Below are positions 34,992 to 47,635 of a stretch of 64,000 nucleotides of DNA, piece by piece. Made by a program: the position numbers and the translations under genes. How positions within the stretch are numbered: position 1 is the stretch's first letter; each line of letters begins with the position of its first letter. Under the pieces are notes generated by a model. The model searched no databases, had not been told where the DNA came from, and saw nothing but the letters and a program-made list of their open reading frames with translations. The stretch is from Rotaria socialis (Eukaryota > Rotifera > Eurotatoria > Philodinida > Philodinidae): the NCBI GenBank assembly GCA_905331475.1, contig CAJNYU010004681.1, positions 62,001 through 126,000 of the forward strand. The letters run 5' to 3'.

Positions 34992-37900
34992 ACAACAACA
35001 ACAACAACAGCAGCAGCAGCAGCAACATCGGGAAAGAAAGATTCGTCACCAACAACATCGACTGCTAATACTTATGTTCGATGTCTTCCACATCCGCCAA
35101 CGTATCGTTTAACGATAGCTGACTTATTTGATACTTCAACTGGTGGTGGTAAACCTCGACTTAATCGTCTTCGTGAACATCTATTTGCTGAAGGACGTCT
35201 CGAAGAAGATGCTGCATTAATGATTATTGAATGTGGTGAACATTTATTACGTTCTGAAAATACACTAATCGAATTAGAAGCTCCCATAACTGGTAAAAAC
35301 TTGGTTCAAAAAGTAATTTACTTTCTATTAGTTGATGCTTTTCGTTTAGTTTGTGGTGATATTCATGGACAATTTTATGATCTTATGAAATTAATTGAAG
35401 TAGGAGGTGAGTCAATCTATTTTGAAAGTTGATGCCAATTGAATTAGATAAAGGAAAAATTCTTATTTTCCGGATAATGCTAAACTGCCAAAAATAATTT
35501 ATCTATTAAAAAGATTTTTATATTCTTTTCTTTTCTTTTCTTTTCTTTCTATCAAGGCTCACCAGCTACCACACGTTACCTATTTATGGGTGATTATGTC
35601 GATCGAGGCTATTTTTCAATTGAATGTGTTCTTTATTTATGGGCTCTAAAAATTCAATACCCTACATCATTTTTTCTTCTTCGTGGAAATCATGAATGCA
35701 GACATTTAACTGAGTATTTTACTTTTAAAACAGAATGTAAGTATTTAATTGAAATGAACAATTTTTTTTTAATAATTAAAATTCGAATTGCTCTTTTAAA
35801 GGTAAAATTAAATATACAGAACGAGTCTATGATGCATGCATGCGTGCATTCGATTGTTTACCATTAGCTGCACTCATAGATAAACAATTCTTTTGTGTTC
35901 ATGGTAAGTTTTCTGAAATAAAAACCTTTTCTTCTTCTTCGTCCGCTTTTATTTAAATAAAATAAATAAACTTTTTTTTTTGTCACAGGTGGTCTTTCAC
36001 CGGAAGTTCATACATTAGACGATATAAAAAAATTAGATCGCTTCAAAGAACCACCACCATACGGCCCCATGTGTGATTTATTGTGGAGTGATCCCATTGA
36101 AGATTATGGACATGAAAAATCTCACGATGAAAAATATTTATTTAATGCAACACGTGGTTGCTCTTATTTTTATACATTCAAAGCTGTTAATGATTTTCTT
36201 GTTAGAAATTGTTTATTAACTGTTATACGTGCACATGAAGCACAGGATGTTGGTTATCGTATGTATCGTAAATGTCCACAAAGCGGTTTTCCATCATTAA
36301 TGACAATATTTTCTGCACCGAATTATCTTGATGTTTACCAAAATAAAGCAGCTATACTTAAATATGATACAAACATAGTTAATATAAGACAATTTAATGC
36401 TTCCCCACATCCATATTGGTTGCCAAATTTTATGAATGTTTTTACATGGTCGTTGCCATTTGTTGGTGAAAAAATTACAGAAATGTTAATTAATATATTA
36501 AATATATGTAGCGAAGAAGAACTTATAACAGATCTATCAAATGATCAACAAAATGATAATGAAAATCAATTTCGTCGCGATGCTATACGTTCAAAAATAC
36601 GAGCTGTCGGGAAAATGGCTAAAGTTTATGCTTCGTTACGTGAAGCTAGTGAGAATGTTTTAAATTTGAAAGGTCTTGCACCTGTATCTCCAGCTTCATC
36701 AACAACAAATATCAATGAACTTATTGATGACGAAGGCGAAGTAGCTGAACATCGAAAAGCACCAACAGATTTTTCATTTTCTACAGCAAAAACATTTGAT
36801 CAAATTAATGAACGCATGCCACCATGGTCCGATGCTGAACGAAGACAACGTTTGATGAATAAAAATCAATCAACCAACGATGATTCAATTATACATAATG
36901 TTGATAGTGATAATGAACGAACAGAATCAACAGCAAACAAGAGAGACTCGACACATCATACACCTACTGTTGTTATATTAAAAGAAGATGAAAAAATTTA
37001 CAATGGAATCGATAAGTAATGAGGTTTATTTCATTTTATTTCTTTAATTACGGGAAAAAAAGAATTAACTATTTTTTGATTGAATAAAATAATATAGATA
37101 TTTTTTTTCAATTATATCTTTTTCTGCAGTAAAAATAAGTGCAAATATTCTAGATAACTTTTCTTTCTAGTAGATAATTGTCGATAGAACAACAGCATAA
37201 GAGAGACGCAAGAATAACCATATGAGAAAGCCCGAGTAGCTATTGTCTAATTGTTTTCATGTGTATCTCAGAACGAACAGAAACAACATATTTCACTTAA
37301 ATAGAACGTTGTTACTTATTGATTATCTTTAACAATGCTTGAAACATTGAACGATACTTATTCATAATTGTTTTCTCTTTTAGTGAATAATAAAAACAAA
37401 ACTTAAAAGATTTTTTTCTATATATTATTTAGTATTCAAAACAAAACGTCACACGAGTCGTCTCTTTCGAAATCAAAACAAAAATCTATTTCATCTTCAA
37501 CCGGTGATCAACATACTGATCTTGAACATGTTCAAATAAATTTTGATAAAAATCATGATAAACATTCATCTAATCAAAAACATTCCACCAATAACACGAA
37601 TGGCTCAATAGCAAGCGGGAGTGGCAGTGGTGGGTTTTCAATAAAAAATCCTGTTAGTTCATTTCGATCATGGGTATCTCATAAACGATCTTCGAAAGAA
37701 GATCAAATTGTAAACACAAATGATCGTTCTATAACAAAATATGGAAAAATCGATACATCTCCAACACCACGTAAAGCATCAGTCAGTTCAGATACATCAA
37801 AACGAACTCGAACGAACTCAGCATCAGCCACAACAACAACATCTGTAATTAATAATAATAATAATCAACAGCAGCAGCAGCAGCAGCCGCAACAACAACA

Positions 37901-38144
37901 ACAGACTCAATCAAATTCTTCTACTGTTACATCAGCAACACGTGCAAAAAAGAAATCATCGTTTGCATTACGTAATACAAATCCAATTGCATTGCTTAAA
38001 CGAACACCGGAAACAAATCATAATCAAACAGATTTATCATCAACCGAACAAACAGGAGCCGGAGGAGGAGGAGGAGGAGGCCCGTTTGGTTATTTGAAAC
38101 ATCTTGTGCGAGGCGACAGTAGTAGCAGTGAAAAAAAGCAGTAG
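34917..38144 (+). CDS. Calcineurin catalytic subunit A (PP2B) with long C-terminal extension
   Basis: Calcium/calmodulin-dependent Ser/Thr phosphatase. Six exons: 34917-35292, 35350-35406, 35557-35736, 35802-35903, 35989-37015, 37433-38144; 817 residues against about 520 in vertebrates. After an N-terminal Thr/Ala repeat (about residues 2-40) come the metal and catalytic motifs [31 protein letters not shown] and SAPNYLD. The B-subunit helix ([20 protein letters not shown]), calmodulin-binding segment ([15 protein letters not shown]) and autoinhibitory INERMPP are also present. The last exon adds about 238 residues of Ser/Thr/Gln-rich sequence, with a polyglutamine run and a glycine run, that the family normally lacks. 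If the 37016-37432 intron is kept, translation stops at 37019 after IDK and yields a near-normal C-terminus. The first intron (57 bp) has no stop and is a multiple of three. Confidence 0.93.
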
Positions 38145-39234
38145 TTCACTGTATGTTTGTGTGTGTGCGTGTGTGTTTTGCTTTTCCTTTCTTTTCTTTT
38201 TCTTTTTTTTTATTTGTTTGTTTCGCTGTTGTTCGTTCTTTCTTTTGTATATAAGAAACATACTTGTTTAAATCCGAAGATATTTAATGATTAAAAGACA
38301 GACATAAACAGCTGTTGAAAGTCGATCTACATACACTTGTGTTCATCTAACCTTTGATCTCATTGATCATTAACATTTAAAAGATCAAATGTTCATATAA
38401 ACATCGAGAACTATTTGTAATAATAATCATTGACATTTTCCTAGATTCATATGTTTACTGTAAAAAAAAACCGAGTGTCATATGTTATTTAATCTAATTA
38501 AATCAAACAAAAATTCTAGATGGAACTTGTCATTTTAGAAGATAGATATATTGTTGTTTCAAAGAAACTAAGATACATGATGAAACTGATTTAGTGTCAT
38601 TGGAGTTCGTATAGAAATATGACAATGATAAGTAGCTATATATATATACTTGTTTTTGTTGATATAAATATCTATGTATATACACACATCGACAAGCGAT
38701 AAATATTATTTTGTTTTTCTACTCGTGTAAAAAACCAAAAAAAAAGCCGTTAAAAGGATTTATTCTTTTGTCCATTATTATAAATATGATATGAAATTTC
38801 ACAGGAAAAGAAACTAATATTTATTTAATTCCATCTTTCAAAATGATTTGCATGGAAAACAAAATGGGTCGTCTTATATTTTGTTTTTCGCCCATGCCTT
38901 GAATGTTGTCGATGCTTGTTGCATATTCATCATTTAATAGATTAGCCATGAGCTGTCTTTTTTTTCTTCTTCTAAGTATGTTCCTTAATGTCATTTTTTT
39001 TGAAAAAAAAAACTTCTTCGCCATTAATGACTTCATGTTGTTTCCTTTTTTTCTTAATAGAATTTGTAGTAAAAGATGATGTTTCGATAGAAATTAGATT
39101 AGTAGATGGCAGAAAAATATTTCTAATCAAATAAGAAAAATGTCTATCTTTGTAATCTCACTTTATTTTATTCATTTACAAATATTTTTATTAAAATCTC
39201 TTGGCTCACGAGATATAATAAAAAAAATATTCAT
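38145..39234. other. Convergent spacer
   Basis: 3' flank of calcineurin (+) and of the ankyrin gene (-). AT-rich; nothing else recognised. The ORF at 38040-38261 is the antisense of the calcineurin tail. Confidence 0.5.
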
Positions 39235-40050
39235 TTAATAATTCATTTTTTTTCTTGCTTTCGTCTTTGAATTTTCCACGTCATCGATTAGTTTCACAAT
39301 TCTTTCATAATATCTTTCTTTAGCTAATTGCCGTCCATTTCGCTTGAAACTAACATGTACATTAATATGTTTATAACCATGGTCAACAAGCCATTTTAAT
39401 CTTTTATAATTTCCATTGTTAATTAAACGTACTATATAGGAATCAAGTTCAGTTTTAGCTCTTATACGATTTGTTAATACACAGTATTCTCGTAAACTTA
39501 ATTTTGTATAATCGGGATGTTTAGCTGTTAAATCAACATTTTTATCAAGTAGTAAACGTATTAAATCGTTACTTGATTGATAGTGAAATGCAGTAACAAG
39601 TGCATTATCATATTGCCCTTTTACACTGGGGTCGGCATGACGAAATAATAAAAATTTTGCGGCTTCGCTTTGATTATATGTTATAGCTGTTAATAAAGGT
39701 GTTGTTATGAAATGGTCATTACTTGACTGTTGTGTATTAATATCGATTTTCCAATGTGTTAAAAAATAGTCTAATAGACGTATGGAACCGATTTGTGCTG
39801 CAAAAAATAGACCATCTTTAGCTAAACTGCGTTGTCTAGTTTCATTGCGAAGACGCTGTATAAATGTATCACAACGGCGAACATCATTGCATTGCAACAT
39901 ACGAGCAAACCGTTGTTTCAATGATGGAAGTCTTGATCGTTGACGAATAATATCTGCTAAATTATTACGCTTTAATTCACGAGCATATTCACAAGCATTA
40001 AAAGCTTTTTGAGTTAATTGAGTCGGCGATGTAGAAGCTGCTGGTACCAT
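39235..40050 (-). CDS. Ankyrin-repeat protein
   Basis: One exon, 271 residues, ATG at 40050 in a good context (ATCATGG). At least three ankyrin-type units are visible: DGLFFAAQIGSIRLLDYFL, then TPLLTAITYNQSEAAKFLLF plus RHADPSV, and NALVTAFHYQSSNDLIRLLL plus DKNVDL. The N-terminal FNACEYARELKRNNLADII looks like the second half of another repeat. The C-terminus is basic. Ankyrin repeats bind other proteins; no partner can be named. No splice acceptor lets this exon join the upstream ankyrin-like gene in frame, so it is treated as its own gene, although a common origin or a missed joining exon is possible. Confidence 0.75.
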   Translation of the reverse strand: MVPAASTSPTQLTQKAFNACEYARELKRNNLADIIRQRSRLPSLKQRFARMLQCNDVRRCDTFIQRLRNETRQRSLAKDGLFFAAQIGSIRLLDYFLTHWKIDINTQQSSNDHFITTPLLTAITYNQSEAAKFLLFRHADPSVKGQYDNALVTAFHYQSSNDLIRLLLDKNVDLTAKHPDYTKLSLREYCVLTNRIRAKTELDSYIVRLINNGNYKRLKWLVDHGYKHINVHVSFKRNGRQLAKERYYERIVKLIDDVENSKTKARKKMNY

Positions 40051-40681
40051 GATCCAAAAGAAAATAATAAATATTAGATTTTAGCTTTTTTTATATACAT
40101 AAAAGTTCATGTCTTTTCTTTTTTTACTAAAGTAATATATTCTAGACATCTACATATTCAGCGAAAATCGAAGATATTTTACATTAAATATTCATCTATT
40201 TTGAATCAGTTATTCTTTAGAGAAGTGTGTCATTTTTTGCGGTTCAATGACGAAAATTTCAATCATTATTATTATCAAGTTATTAACCTTGCCGTCGGAT
40301 ACGACTATGTTAGGAATGTGTATCGGTCTAAAAATATGTCTGTCTTTTTTTCTTTTTAACAAACTATTTATGAATGTTTACAACTATGACAATCATGAAA
40401 TTCTTATATGCATCCGGATCGAGTAATTATAATTATATTTTGAAAGAATTTTTTTTTAATAATGAACTTTTACTATTGTCTGCCATAGAAAATTGATTCA
40501 ATTTACTCCTATTACCCTTTCTAGAGAATGTATTATTTGTTCGAGTGGTTATAGAGTAAAATATGTGTTTTCGCTTTTTATCAATCTAATGGAAATGGTT
40601 GCCAGCAGCTTTTTTTTGAACATATCAATTAATTGTAATAGGGCGATATAATGAAGTGAACAGAATAATTAACAGTATTCT

Positions 40682-41248
40682 CTATGAAGTTCTTTTTTTG
40701 TTCTTATCATCATGATCATCAAATAAAACGTAATCATATGCTTTCCTATTGTTGTCTATTGTTGAATTAACATGCTCATGTAAATCATCGTGAAAAATAT
40801 TCTAGTTTTATATGTATTGCTGCATTATACATCAAAAGCAAACTAAAAATAGAGACATCATCATTTAACATTTATTGCTAGGGTTTCGTTTGGTCTATCT
40901 TAAAAGCAGTCTATACTATCATTTGAAATATTTAATTGTTCAACTTACTGTATAGGATTTATCTAATGATACTTCCATTTCAAGTAGAACTTTGACAAAC
41001 GGTTCATCATTATGTTCGATAGCATAAAAAAGCAATGATTTAGTTGGCGCATCATCTCCATCAATTGATTCATATTGAACAAAATCGAATTTTGCCACAG
41101 CATTTTCAAAACGTCGAATATTACCACCTTCAACTAGTCGTAGACATTCAACATACTGTGCTGCTGCGTCGTCTTTGCTATTATTCACATTAGTATTACT
41201 ATTGTCAACAATTGGTTTTTCATATGCGATTGTATCTTCCATTTCCAT
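40682..41248 (-). CDS. Small ankyrin-like protein
   Basis: Exon 1 (40949-41248) encodes 100 residues ending SLDKSYT at a strong donor (ACA|GTAAGT). It contains one ankyrin-type unit, KSLLFYAIEHNDEPFVKVLL. A plausible second exon (40682-40801), preceded by CTAG, reads NIFHDDLHEHVNSTIDNN then RKAYDYVLFDDHDDKNKKRTS and stops; total 139 residues in frame. RKAYDYVLF aligns with FNACEYAREL at the start of the next ankyrin gene, so the two may be alternative 3' parts or diverged neighbours. Exon 1 is well supported; exon 2 is less certain because its acceptor lacks a pyrimidine tract. Confidence 0.55.
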
Positions 41249-41777
41249 TCAAATGATATCAAAAATATAACAACAAAAATCTATGATCTGTCTATTTTTC
41301 TTCTCCACTTTAACAGAATTGTTCTCTGTTTATTTGATTTCGTCTGCTAAGCAACGACTCTTTTTTTCTGCTATTCGTTTTTTCACCAACTAAAAAAAGG
41401 AATATCATCTATCTTGTGTCAATAGAAAAAAAGAAGAATGAGAAAGAAATTACTTTTTCATGGTTTGCAAATGTTTTGTTCTCATTGTCAGATCACAAGC
41501 ATGCTTTAGGTCAATATTTATGTGAGGCATAATTCTCAAATTTTTCGATTAATTTCAATGAACGTAAGTAACAAGGAAACAGTTTCTTGTTCGGCAAATC
41601 AAATGCAACGTTATATCCCAAGGCAACTAGTTTATTATTACTTTAATTAGTTCGTTTTCGGCTATATTAATAATGTTTTCTTGTAATCTAAAATGGTATT
41701 TTTTTCTTTTTATCAAAAATAACAAGAAAACATTTAAGCGCGTCAAGAAACCGCATTTTTTTCTCTTGATTTGAATC
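41249..41777. other. Divergent spacer
   Basis: Lies between the ankyrin-like gene (-) and the thioredoxin (+) and should contain both promoters. No TATA box or other motif is convincing. Confidence 0.45.
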
Positions 41778-42233
41778 ATGGGTTCGTGTTTTTCAAATAG
41801 TAAAATTGAGCCACCATTGAAAACATCAAGTACTTCACCACAAATACCATTAGTATCTCAATCTAGTCATGATTCATCTCTAACATTGAATCCATATATG
41901 AATAAAATCAATGAAATAACTTCAAAAATCGAATTTGATGAATTAGTAAATGACACACTCAATACTAATTTGTTAATTGTATGCGATTTTTATGCTGATT
42001 GGTGTCCACCATGTTTACAAATTGCACCTACTCTACGTGAATGGGCATCGAATGATTATAAAACATCTGTTATTTTTATGAAAATTGATGTCGATCAAAA
42101 TAGTGATTTATCAAATAAGTTTTCAATTAGGGGTTTACCGACTTTTATTTTATTCAAGCAAGGAAAAGAAGTTTGTCGTGTAACAGGCGGAAATTCAAAT
42201 AGTCTTAGAAAAGAAATTGATAAATTCACATAG
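41778..42233 (+). CDS. Membrane-anchored (acylated) thioredoxin-like protein
   Basis: Disulphide reductase fold, 151 residues, single exon. An N-terminal extension of about 45 residues precedes a full thioredoxin domain. The active site is YADWCPPCLQIAP, with CPPC instead of the usual CGPC. The buried Asp before the site (VCDFYADWC) and the cis-proline loop (RGLPTFILF) are conserved. The protein starts MGSCFSNS: Gly2 followed by Ser/Cys fits N-myristoylation with palmitoylation at Cys4, so attachment to the plasma membrane or another inner membrane is predicted. No signal peptide is present. The domain call is firm; lipid anchoring is inference. An AATAAA lies just downstream at about 42263. 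Confidence 0.9.
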   Translation: MGSCFSNSKIEPPLKTSSTSPQIPLVSQSSHDSSLTLNPYMNKINEITSKIEFDELVNDTLNTNLLIVCDFYADWCPPCLQIAPTLREWASNDYKTSVIFMKIDVDQNSDLSNKFSIRGLPTFILFKQGKEVCRVTGGNSNSLRKEIDKFT

Positions 42234-45200
42234 CATCATCGGTTCTGGTGAAAATCTTACTCAATAAAGATTAACTCTATGTTAATAAAATACTTTGGTC
42301 ATTGATTTTTTTCCTACTTTGTTATTCGCTCAAAACAATTAGATAATCTTGTCAATCTCATCATTTTTATTATCTATATTCATAGTTCGAAGTCACACAA
42401 TGAATGAGTTCAACATTCTAAATATGTACTTAGAAAGGGTAACAATTGTTTCATAGCATTGTTCGATCATTCTGAATCAAATTAACAGTTTGCATGACGA
42501 GACGAAGACCGAAACGCATTATATTCGTCTCATAGCAAGCGGATATGTAACGTCATTGCTCGGAAGTGGTTTTCTTTTACTGTTAGAGGCGATTGTATGC
42601 CACTGTGAGAATCATTGTTGGAAAAGAAATATTTCCTTGAAAAGAAAACACACCTTTGGAGCTAAGCAAAATAGAGTTACATTAAACTGTATTCGAGTTA
42701 ATTTGTACCAAAATGATGCGTAGATAGGAGCGTCCTAAACGCATTCTGAGCCCATATTTGGATTGCATTACACACTCGAATTATGATCAAGGTGAAAAAT
42801 AAACAGTTCGCTTCATTGGAATGTAAATGGCTTCCATTGTTCTTGAAAAAAAAAGTTCGGTCAATAAAATATATTATGATCCTTTTCTTTTACTTCTTGC
42901 AACTGTCAAACGGTTAAACGTTCGTTTAGATGGCAATCCATTAGTTCAAAAATCTGAAGTATTGATAGAAATTAACATACTCGAGAACGAAATGACTCTT
43001 TCATGAATAAAAAGTAAAGTCGACAAATTTCTGATCAACAAGAACTCAAAACTATTAGCAACTTCTCACAGCCAGACATTTGCGCCCAATAACATATTTT
43101 TCAATTAACTATGATCGTCTCACTCCTTACTTGTCACAGTTAATATAACTTTTTTTTCAAAGAAAAAGGAACTATTGAAAATGACGAAATAGACTTTCAT
43201 TTAGAAGCATGTATAACTAGACTAACCATTTCTTTTTTTCATGCTTTAGGTTTATTCAAGAAAATCTTGTCGTTCTCATTCGTTTCTACTAGAGTAAAAA
43301 AAGTTATTGATTGGAAAGTGTGTACCAAGAATATAAAGTCGGTTATAGTTATTCATAATAATATCTAATCGGGTTATTTATGATTTCATATTTTAATCAG
43401 CCATTCAAATTCTTCTTCATTTAATCTCATACGAGAATCAAGCTGTCTGCATCTCATCATGTTCCACAATCAGATCGAATACGTATGCTCATACCAATAC
43501 AATAGCTGCAGAATTCTACTAACCAATTTTAACATGTCCTGTTGTTATTTTTTCCTCTTGTTTCCTGTTCACCTCTTTGCTATTGAGATGTCATTTTTAT
43601 GATCTAATTCTATATATGATTTATAGACTAGTCGTATGCATATAGATCATGTTATTATACTAGAAGATAACACATAGCAAACAAGGATTATATATCAATC
43701 GCGTTGGCACTAAAAGCTCATTGAAGTTCTTATTTATCCGACGAATGACGTCAATACTATGCCGGGGATACTTGTGAAAAGATCTATTAAATCTGAACAG
43801 ATTTTCAAATACTATTTGTGTCATATTTCAAACAACAAACGATTCGAGTACTATTTCTTAATCATACTCAGATAGTCGCTATATATATATATGAATAAAT
43901 TTTTACAATAAATCCATGAAATTCGAGTTGACAATTTTTTTTTGAAAAGATATGCAAAGAACAGACTAAAAAAAGAAATTTAATTATGATTTTATTTGAT
44001 CAGTTGCCTCGTTTTTGAGTTATTCACCTGTTAATCAATGTAGTCAATTCTTCAACAAGATGCATAATTTTTCATTTCATTGATTTGATTTAAACTTGAA
44101 AGTATTAATATTAAGGATTCATTTCGAAAATATGAAATTCATCTAAAGTGACTTCATTCGATTGAAAATTAGATTATTCTACAAGTGATTATTTATAGGA
44201 TTTAAAATAACACGAAAAGTACAAATACTAACACATACTACTATCTACAGATCATGAAGCATATTTCACAAATGAGAGATATGAACATACTTCCCTGATT
44301 TTTCGGAAAATTGAATTGACTATTCATAAGCAAATGTAATCGCTGACATATTTATTGATATTTTTCTATCCTATGTTTGAACGCATACATCGTTCTCTTT
44401 GTCTAACTCTTGATTCTGTTCTTATTATTTTTTCTGCATAAACTCATGACTCAAAGCTACATACACAGTAAAATATGATTTATGTCTTATTGGCATATTT
44501 TTTCATCTGTGCTTGAATAATAAGTATAACTAGTACGTATTGATAATACAATCAAAGAGTTAGTACCTGCTAGAAACTCTTGCGGGGAATTGAAACGTAC
44601 GAGTGCATATTTATTACAAACCACTGTAAAACTAGAAGAAATACTACCATCTCACTTACTGGCATCCATCTTTTCTACTGATTAATTGTATACCTAGTAA
44701 AATGAAAATAATAATCTTTACAACAGAACTTAGAAGTGTAATTTATTTTAACTAATCTATGTGGAATGTTACATTTTTTTTGTTGCATTAAAATACATCG
44801 AAAATGAAAAATGTGGCATTTGTTATGCTGCTTATTTGTTGTTTTTTTTTGGTGCATTTATCAATCAATAGCAGTGTTTGACTACTATGGAATGCATATT
44901 TGCAAAAGGTAGCAAAGGTCAATACAACAGTATGTTGGTAAGAAACGAACAAAAAAAAATCTTAATAAACATTTTTTGTTACTTTTTCTACTCAGCAAAA
45001 ATTGTCAAAACAAATAGTTGTTTTTTACATACTTGCCTACGTCAATAATGAAATATATATTGAAGTGTTACTTAAAACGAAGTCAAATCTATCAAGAAAA
45101 GACAGTGATACTGATTAATTCGTCTAAAAATATTCTTGATGTGCATTCGCTGATACCATATCGAAGCATATAAAACGCATTGATCAATTATTCACGAATA

Positions 45201-45847
45201 CGAAACCAAGATTAACAAAAGTACCATTATTGAATCAAAATATTTCTCTCAAGTCTAGCAGAGTTTAACGCCACAGACTCGTCTAACATAAATAAGAGTT
45301 CACTATAACTTAAACCAACTGAATTCTGTTATGTTTTAAATGTGCTCATTCTATTGATAATCAAAAGGCAAGAAAACAGGTATTCTTGTTCGTGTAAAAA
45401 AGGCTCTTAAATTTTCAAGAAAGAATTCAGCTACATGGTGAATTTCAAGAGAAATATCTTTGTTGATCGAGAGTAAACATTATCTCGGCCTTCAAGATAT
45501 ATCTTCTTTTTTTTTTTTGTTTTTCTTTTTGGGCATGAAAACAAGGATTTCATTGAAAACTAGTAGTAATAGCAATAACAAAAAACAAAACAAAACTCAC
45601 ATACATATATGCGACAAGAACTTTCAGCAGACTCTTTGCAAAAACAAACAAACGAAAACAGATCAAAGAGAGAAAGGAGAATTACCGTCAAGGAAAAATG
45701 CAAAAGAAAAGATACTACTATAAAAAAAGCGAAAGAAAAAAATGTTAAATATCACCACTATTCATTTGTATCGCTACTAGTTTGACGATTTTGAAAATAT
45801 TCAGTCTAACAAAAGAGAACACGTATTTCATATGAATCAAAATATGG
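42234..45847. other. Long intergenic region
   Basis: About 3.6 kb of AT-rich DNA with no supported gene, RNA gene or transposon. Small ORFs (42490-42723, 44675-44857, 45460-45723) have low complexity or no gene-like features. Confidence 0.5.
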
Positions 45848-47635
45848 TTATTTTCTTACATAAAGTTGTTGTATAGGTTTTGCGTTATCATCATTTCTTT
45901 CACTGTTATCATTGGCAATGAATTTATCATAATAACGTCGATAATTTTTATCAATAGATTTCAAATAAATGTCACCTGATTTCAATGTTTCATTTGGCTG
46001 TTTTGGTATGAAGGGTACTATAGGAAAAAAATTGTTGTTAAAGTATGAAATTTTTCTTTTTGACTATAATAAATTATCACCTGTATGATCATTTTCTTCA
46101 CGTTCTAATAATAGTTTATCTAATAGATCAGGTTTTAATGCAGTTCGCTCATTATCCAGACGATTTCTAGCACGTTGAATACTTCTTTGTAATTGTGCAA
46201 GTGTAAAACGACATTCATGAACTTTACGACAGACCACACTATACATGGATGAGGCTAAGCCAGAACCATATGAAAATAGTAAAATACGGCGACCATACAA
46301 TTGTTCTTCAGTTGGTTGACTTAAAAGAAAATTTTGTTGTAAATTTAAAAGAAAAATTTATGAACGATTGATTGAAAACACTAAACAAACCTAATAAGAA
46401 ATGCAAAAAGACTATAATAAAGTGATGGTGTATACATATTGCCCATATTTTGTGAGAAGTAAAGTCCTGGCAGTGTTTTTTGTTCGAATAACTCTTTACT
46501 TTGTTCAACGAGATCACGTTCGAGATCTTTATCATTGACTAATGTACGAATATCAAGATTTCTAATCAAGAAAAATGATATAGATTATTTTGAACACATT
46601 TCATTGCGATAATTAACTTACTTATATTTTTCTGTCGTTGCATTAGCGATGTAAGGACAAGCACGAATAAGATCATTTAAATATAATCTTGCTAGAGATT
46701 TTTGTGCCAGTTTTACATAAGGTGTATGAAAAAGAACAGCAGCAAATGTTGATAAATTAACTTCACGTGATGTTAATGTACTTGTATGTGTATGTGTATG
46801 AGATTCATGATTCATCTGCGACTTTGTACAAAATTGTGTATAGCATGTATCAAGGGCCGATGTAAAACATTGAACACTTAAATGACCATCAACAACTGGA
46901 TATAGAGAATTTAAATTTGGTTTATAGAAATCATAAACATGTGCCATATGTGTTGCACGACAACCTAGATTAAGAAATGAAATATTCGCGTGCTTACACG
47001 ATTATATATAAATACCAGATTCAAAAACAACGGGAGCATTAGGACCGATGAGAAGAGCACAAGCGCCAGCACCACCTGTTGGACGAGCATTTCCCTTTGC
47101 ATATACAGCTATATCACCCATAACAACAACAGCCTTAACAAGAAGAAAATTTTATATTTATAGATATATCTTCACAGTGCTGTCAATTTACATATCGTCC
47201 ATCCCAAAAACTTGATTCAATCCAATGAATAGCATTAAATATGGCTGCAGTACCACCATAACAAGCATTTATATTATCTGCCCCTTCCACAGCTGTATTA
47301 TTATGATCAACAAATAATTGCATGAGAACTGTTTTTATTGATTTAGCTTTATCAATTAATGTTTCTGTTCCAACATCTAAGCGACCTATTTGCTGTGGAT
47401 GTACACCGGTTTCATCAAGTAAACGTGACAAAACAGTTAAACATAATGAACATATATCTTCATGATCCGAACATATTGACATACGTTGCTGCCCTAAACC
47501 AATTGTATATTTGCCTTTTGAGACATTATCATACGTTTCTAATGCTGATTGATCGACATAAAGTGAGGGAATGTACAGTTCACAAGCAAGAATACCAACA
47601 GACGATGGACGATGCAAATAACCAGTTCCGTTCAT
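45848..47635 (-). CDS. Hydroxymethylglutaryl-CoA synthase, cytosolic type
   Basis: Condenses acetyl-CoA with acetoacetyl-CoA to HMG-CoA in the mevalonate pathway. Six coding exons: 47192-47635, 47016-47133, 46622-46964, 46391-46561, 46081-46319, 45848-46017; 494 residues, normal for the family. The active-site Glu lies in GRLDVGTET, the nucleophile Cys in NACYGGTAA and the catalytic His in [41 protein letters not shown] and YDFYKPN are also conserved. The start at 47635 (MNGTGYL) matches the usual N-terminus and lies 7 bp after a splice acceptor, so a 5' UTR intron is likely. No mitochondrial presequence is seen. An insertion with a His-Thr repeat (CA microsatellite, near 46783-46810) interrupts a surface loop. 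Confidence 0.95.

Noticed and set aside
39235-41248. One single ankyrin gene joining both minus-strand regions
   Set aside because: All donors at the end of exon 1 are phase 0 and no phase-0 acceptor leads into the 39235-40050 frame.
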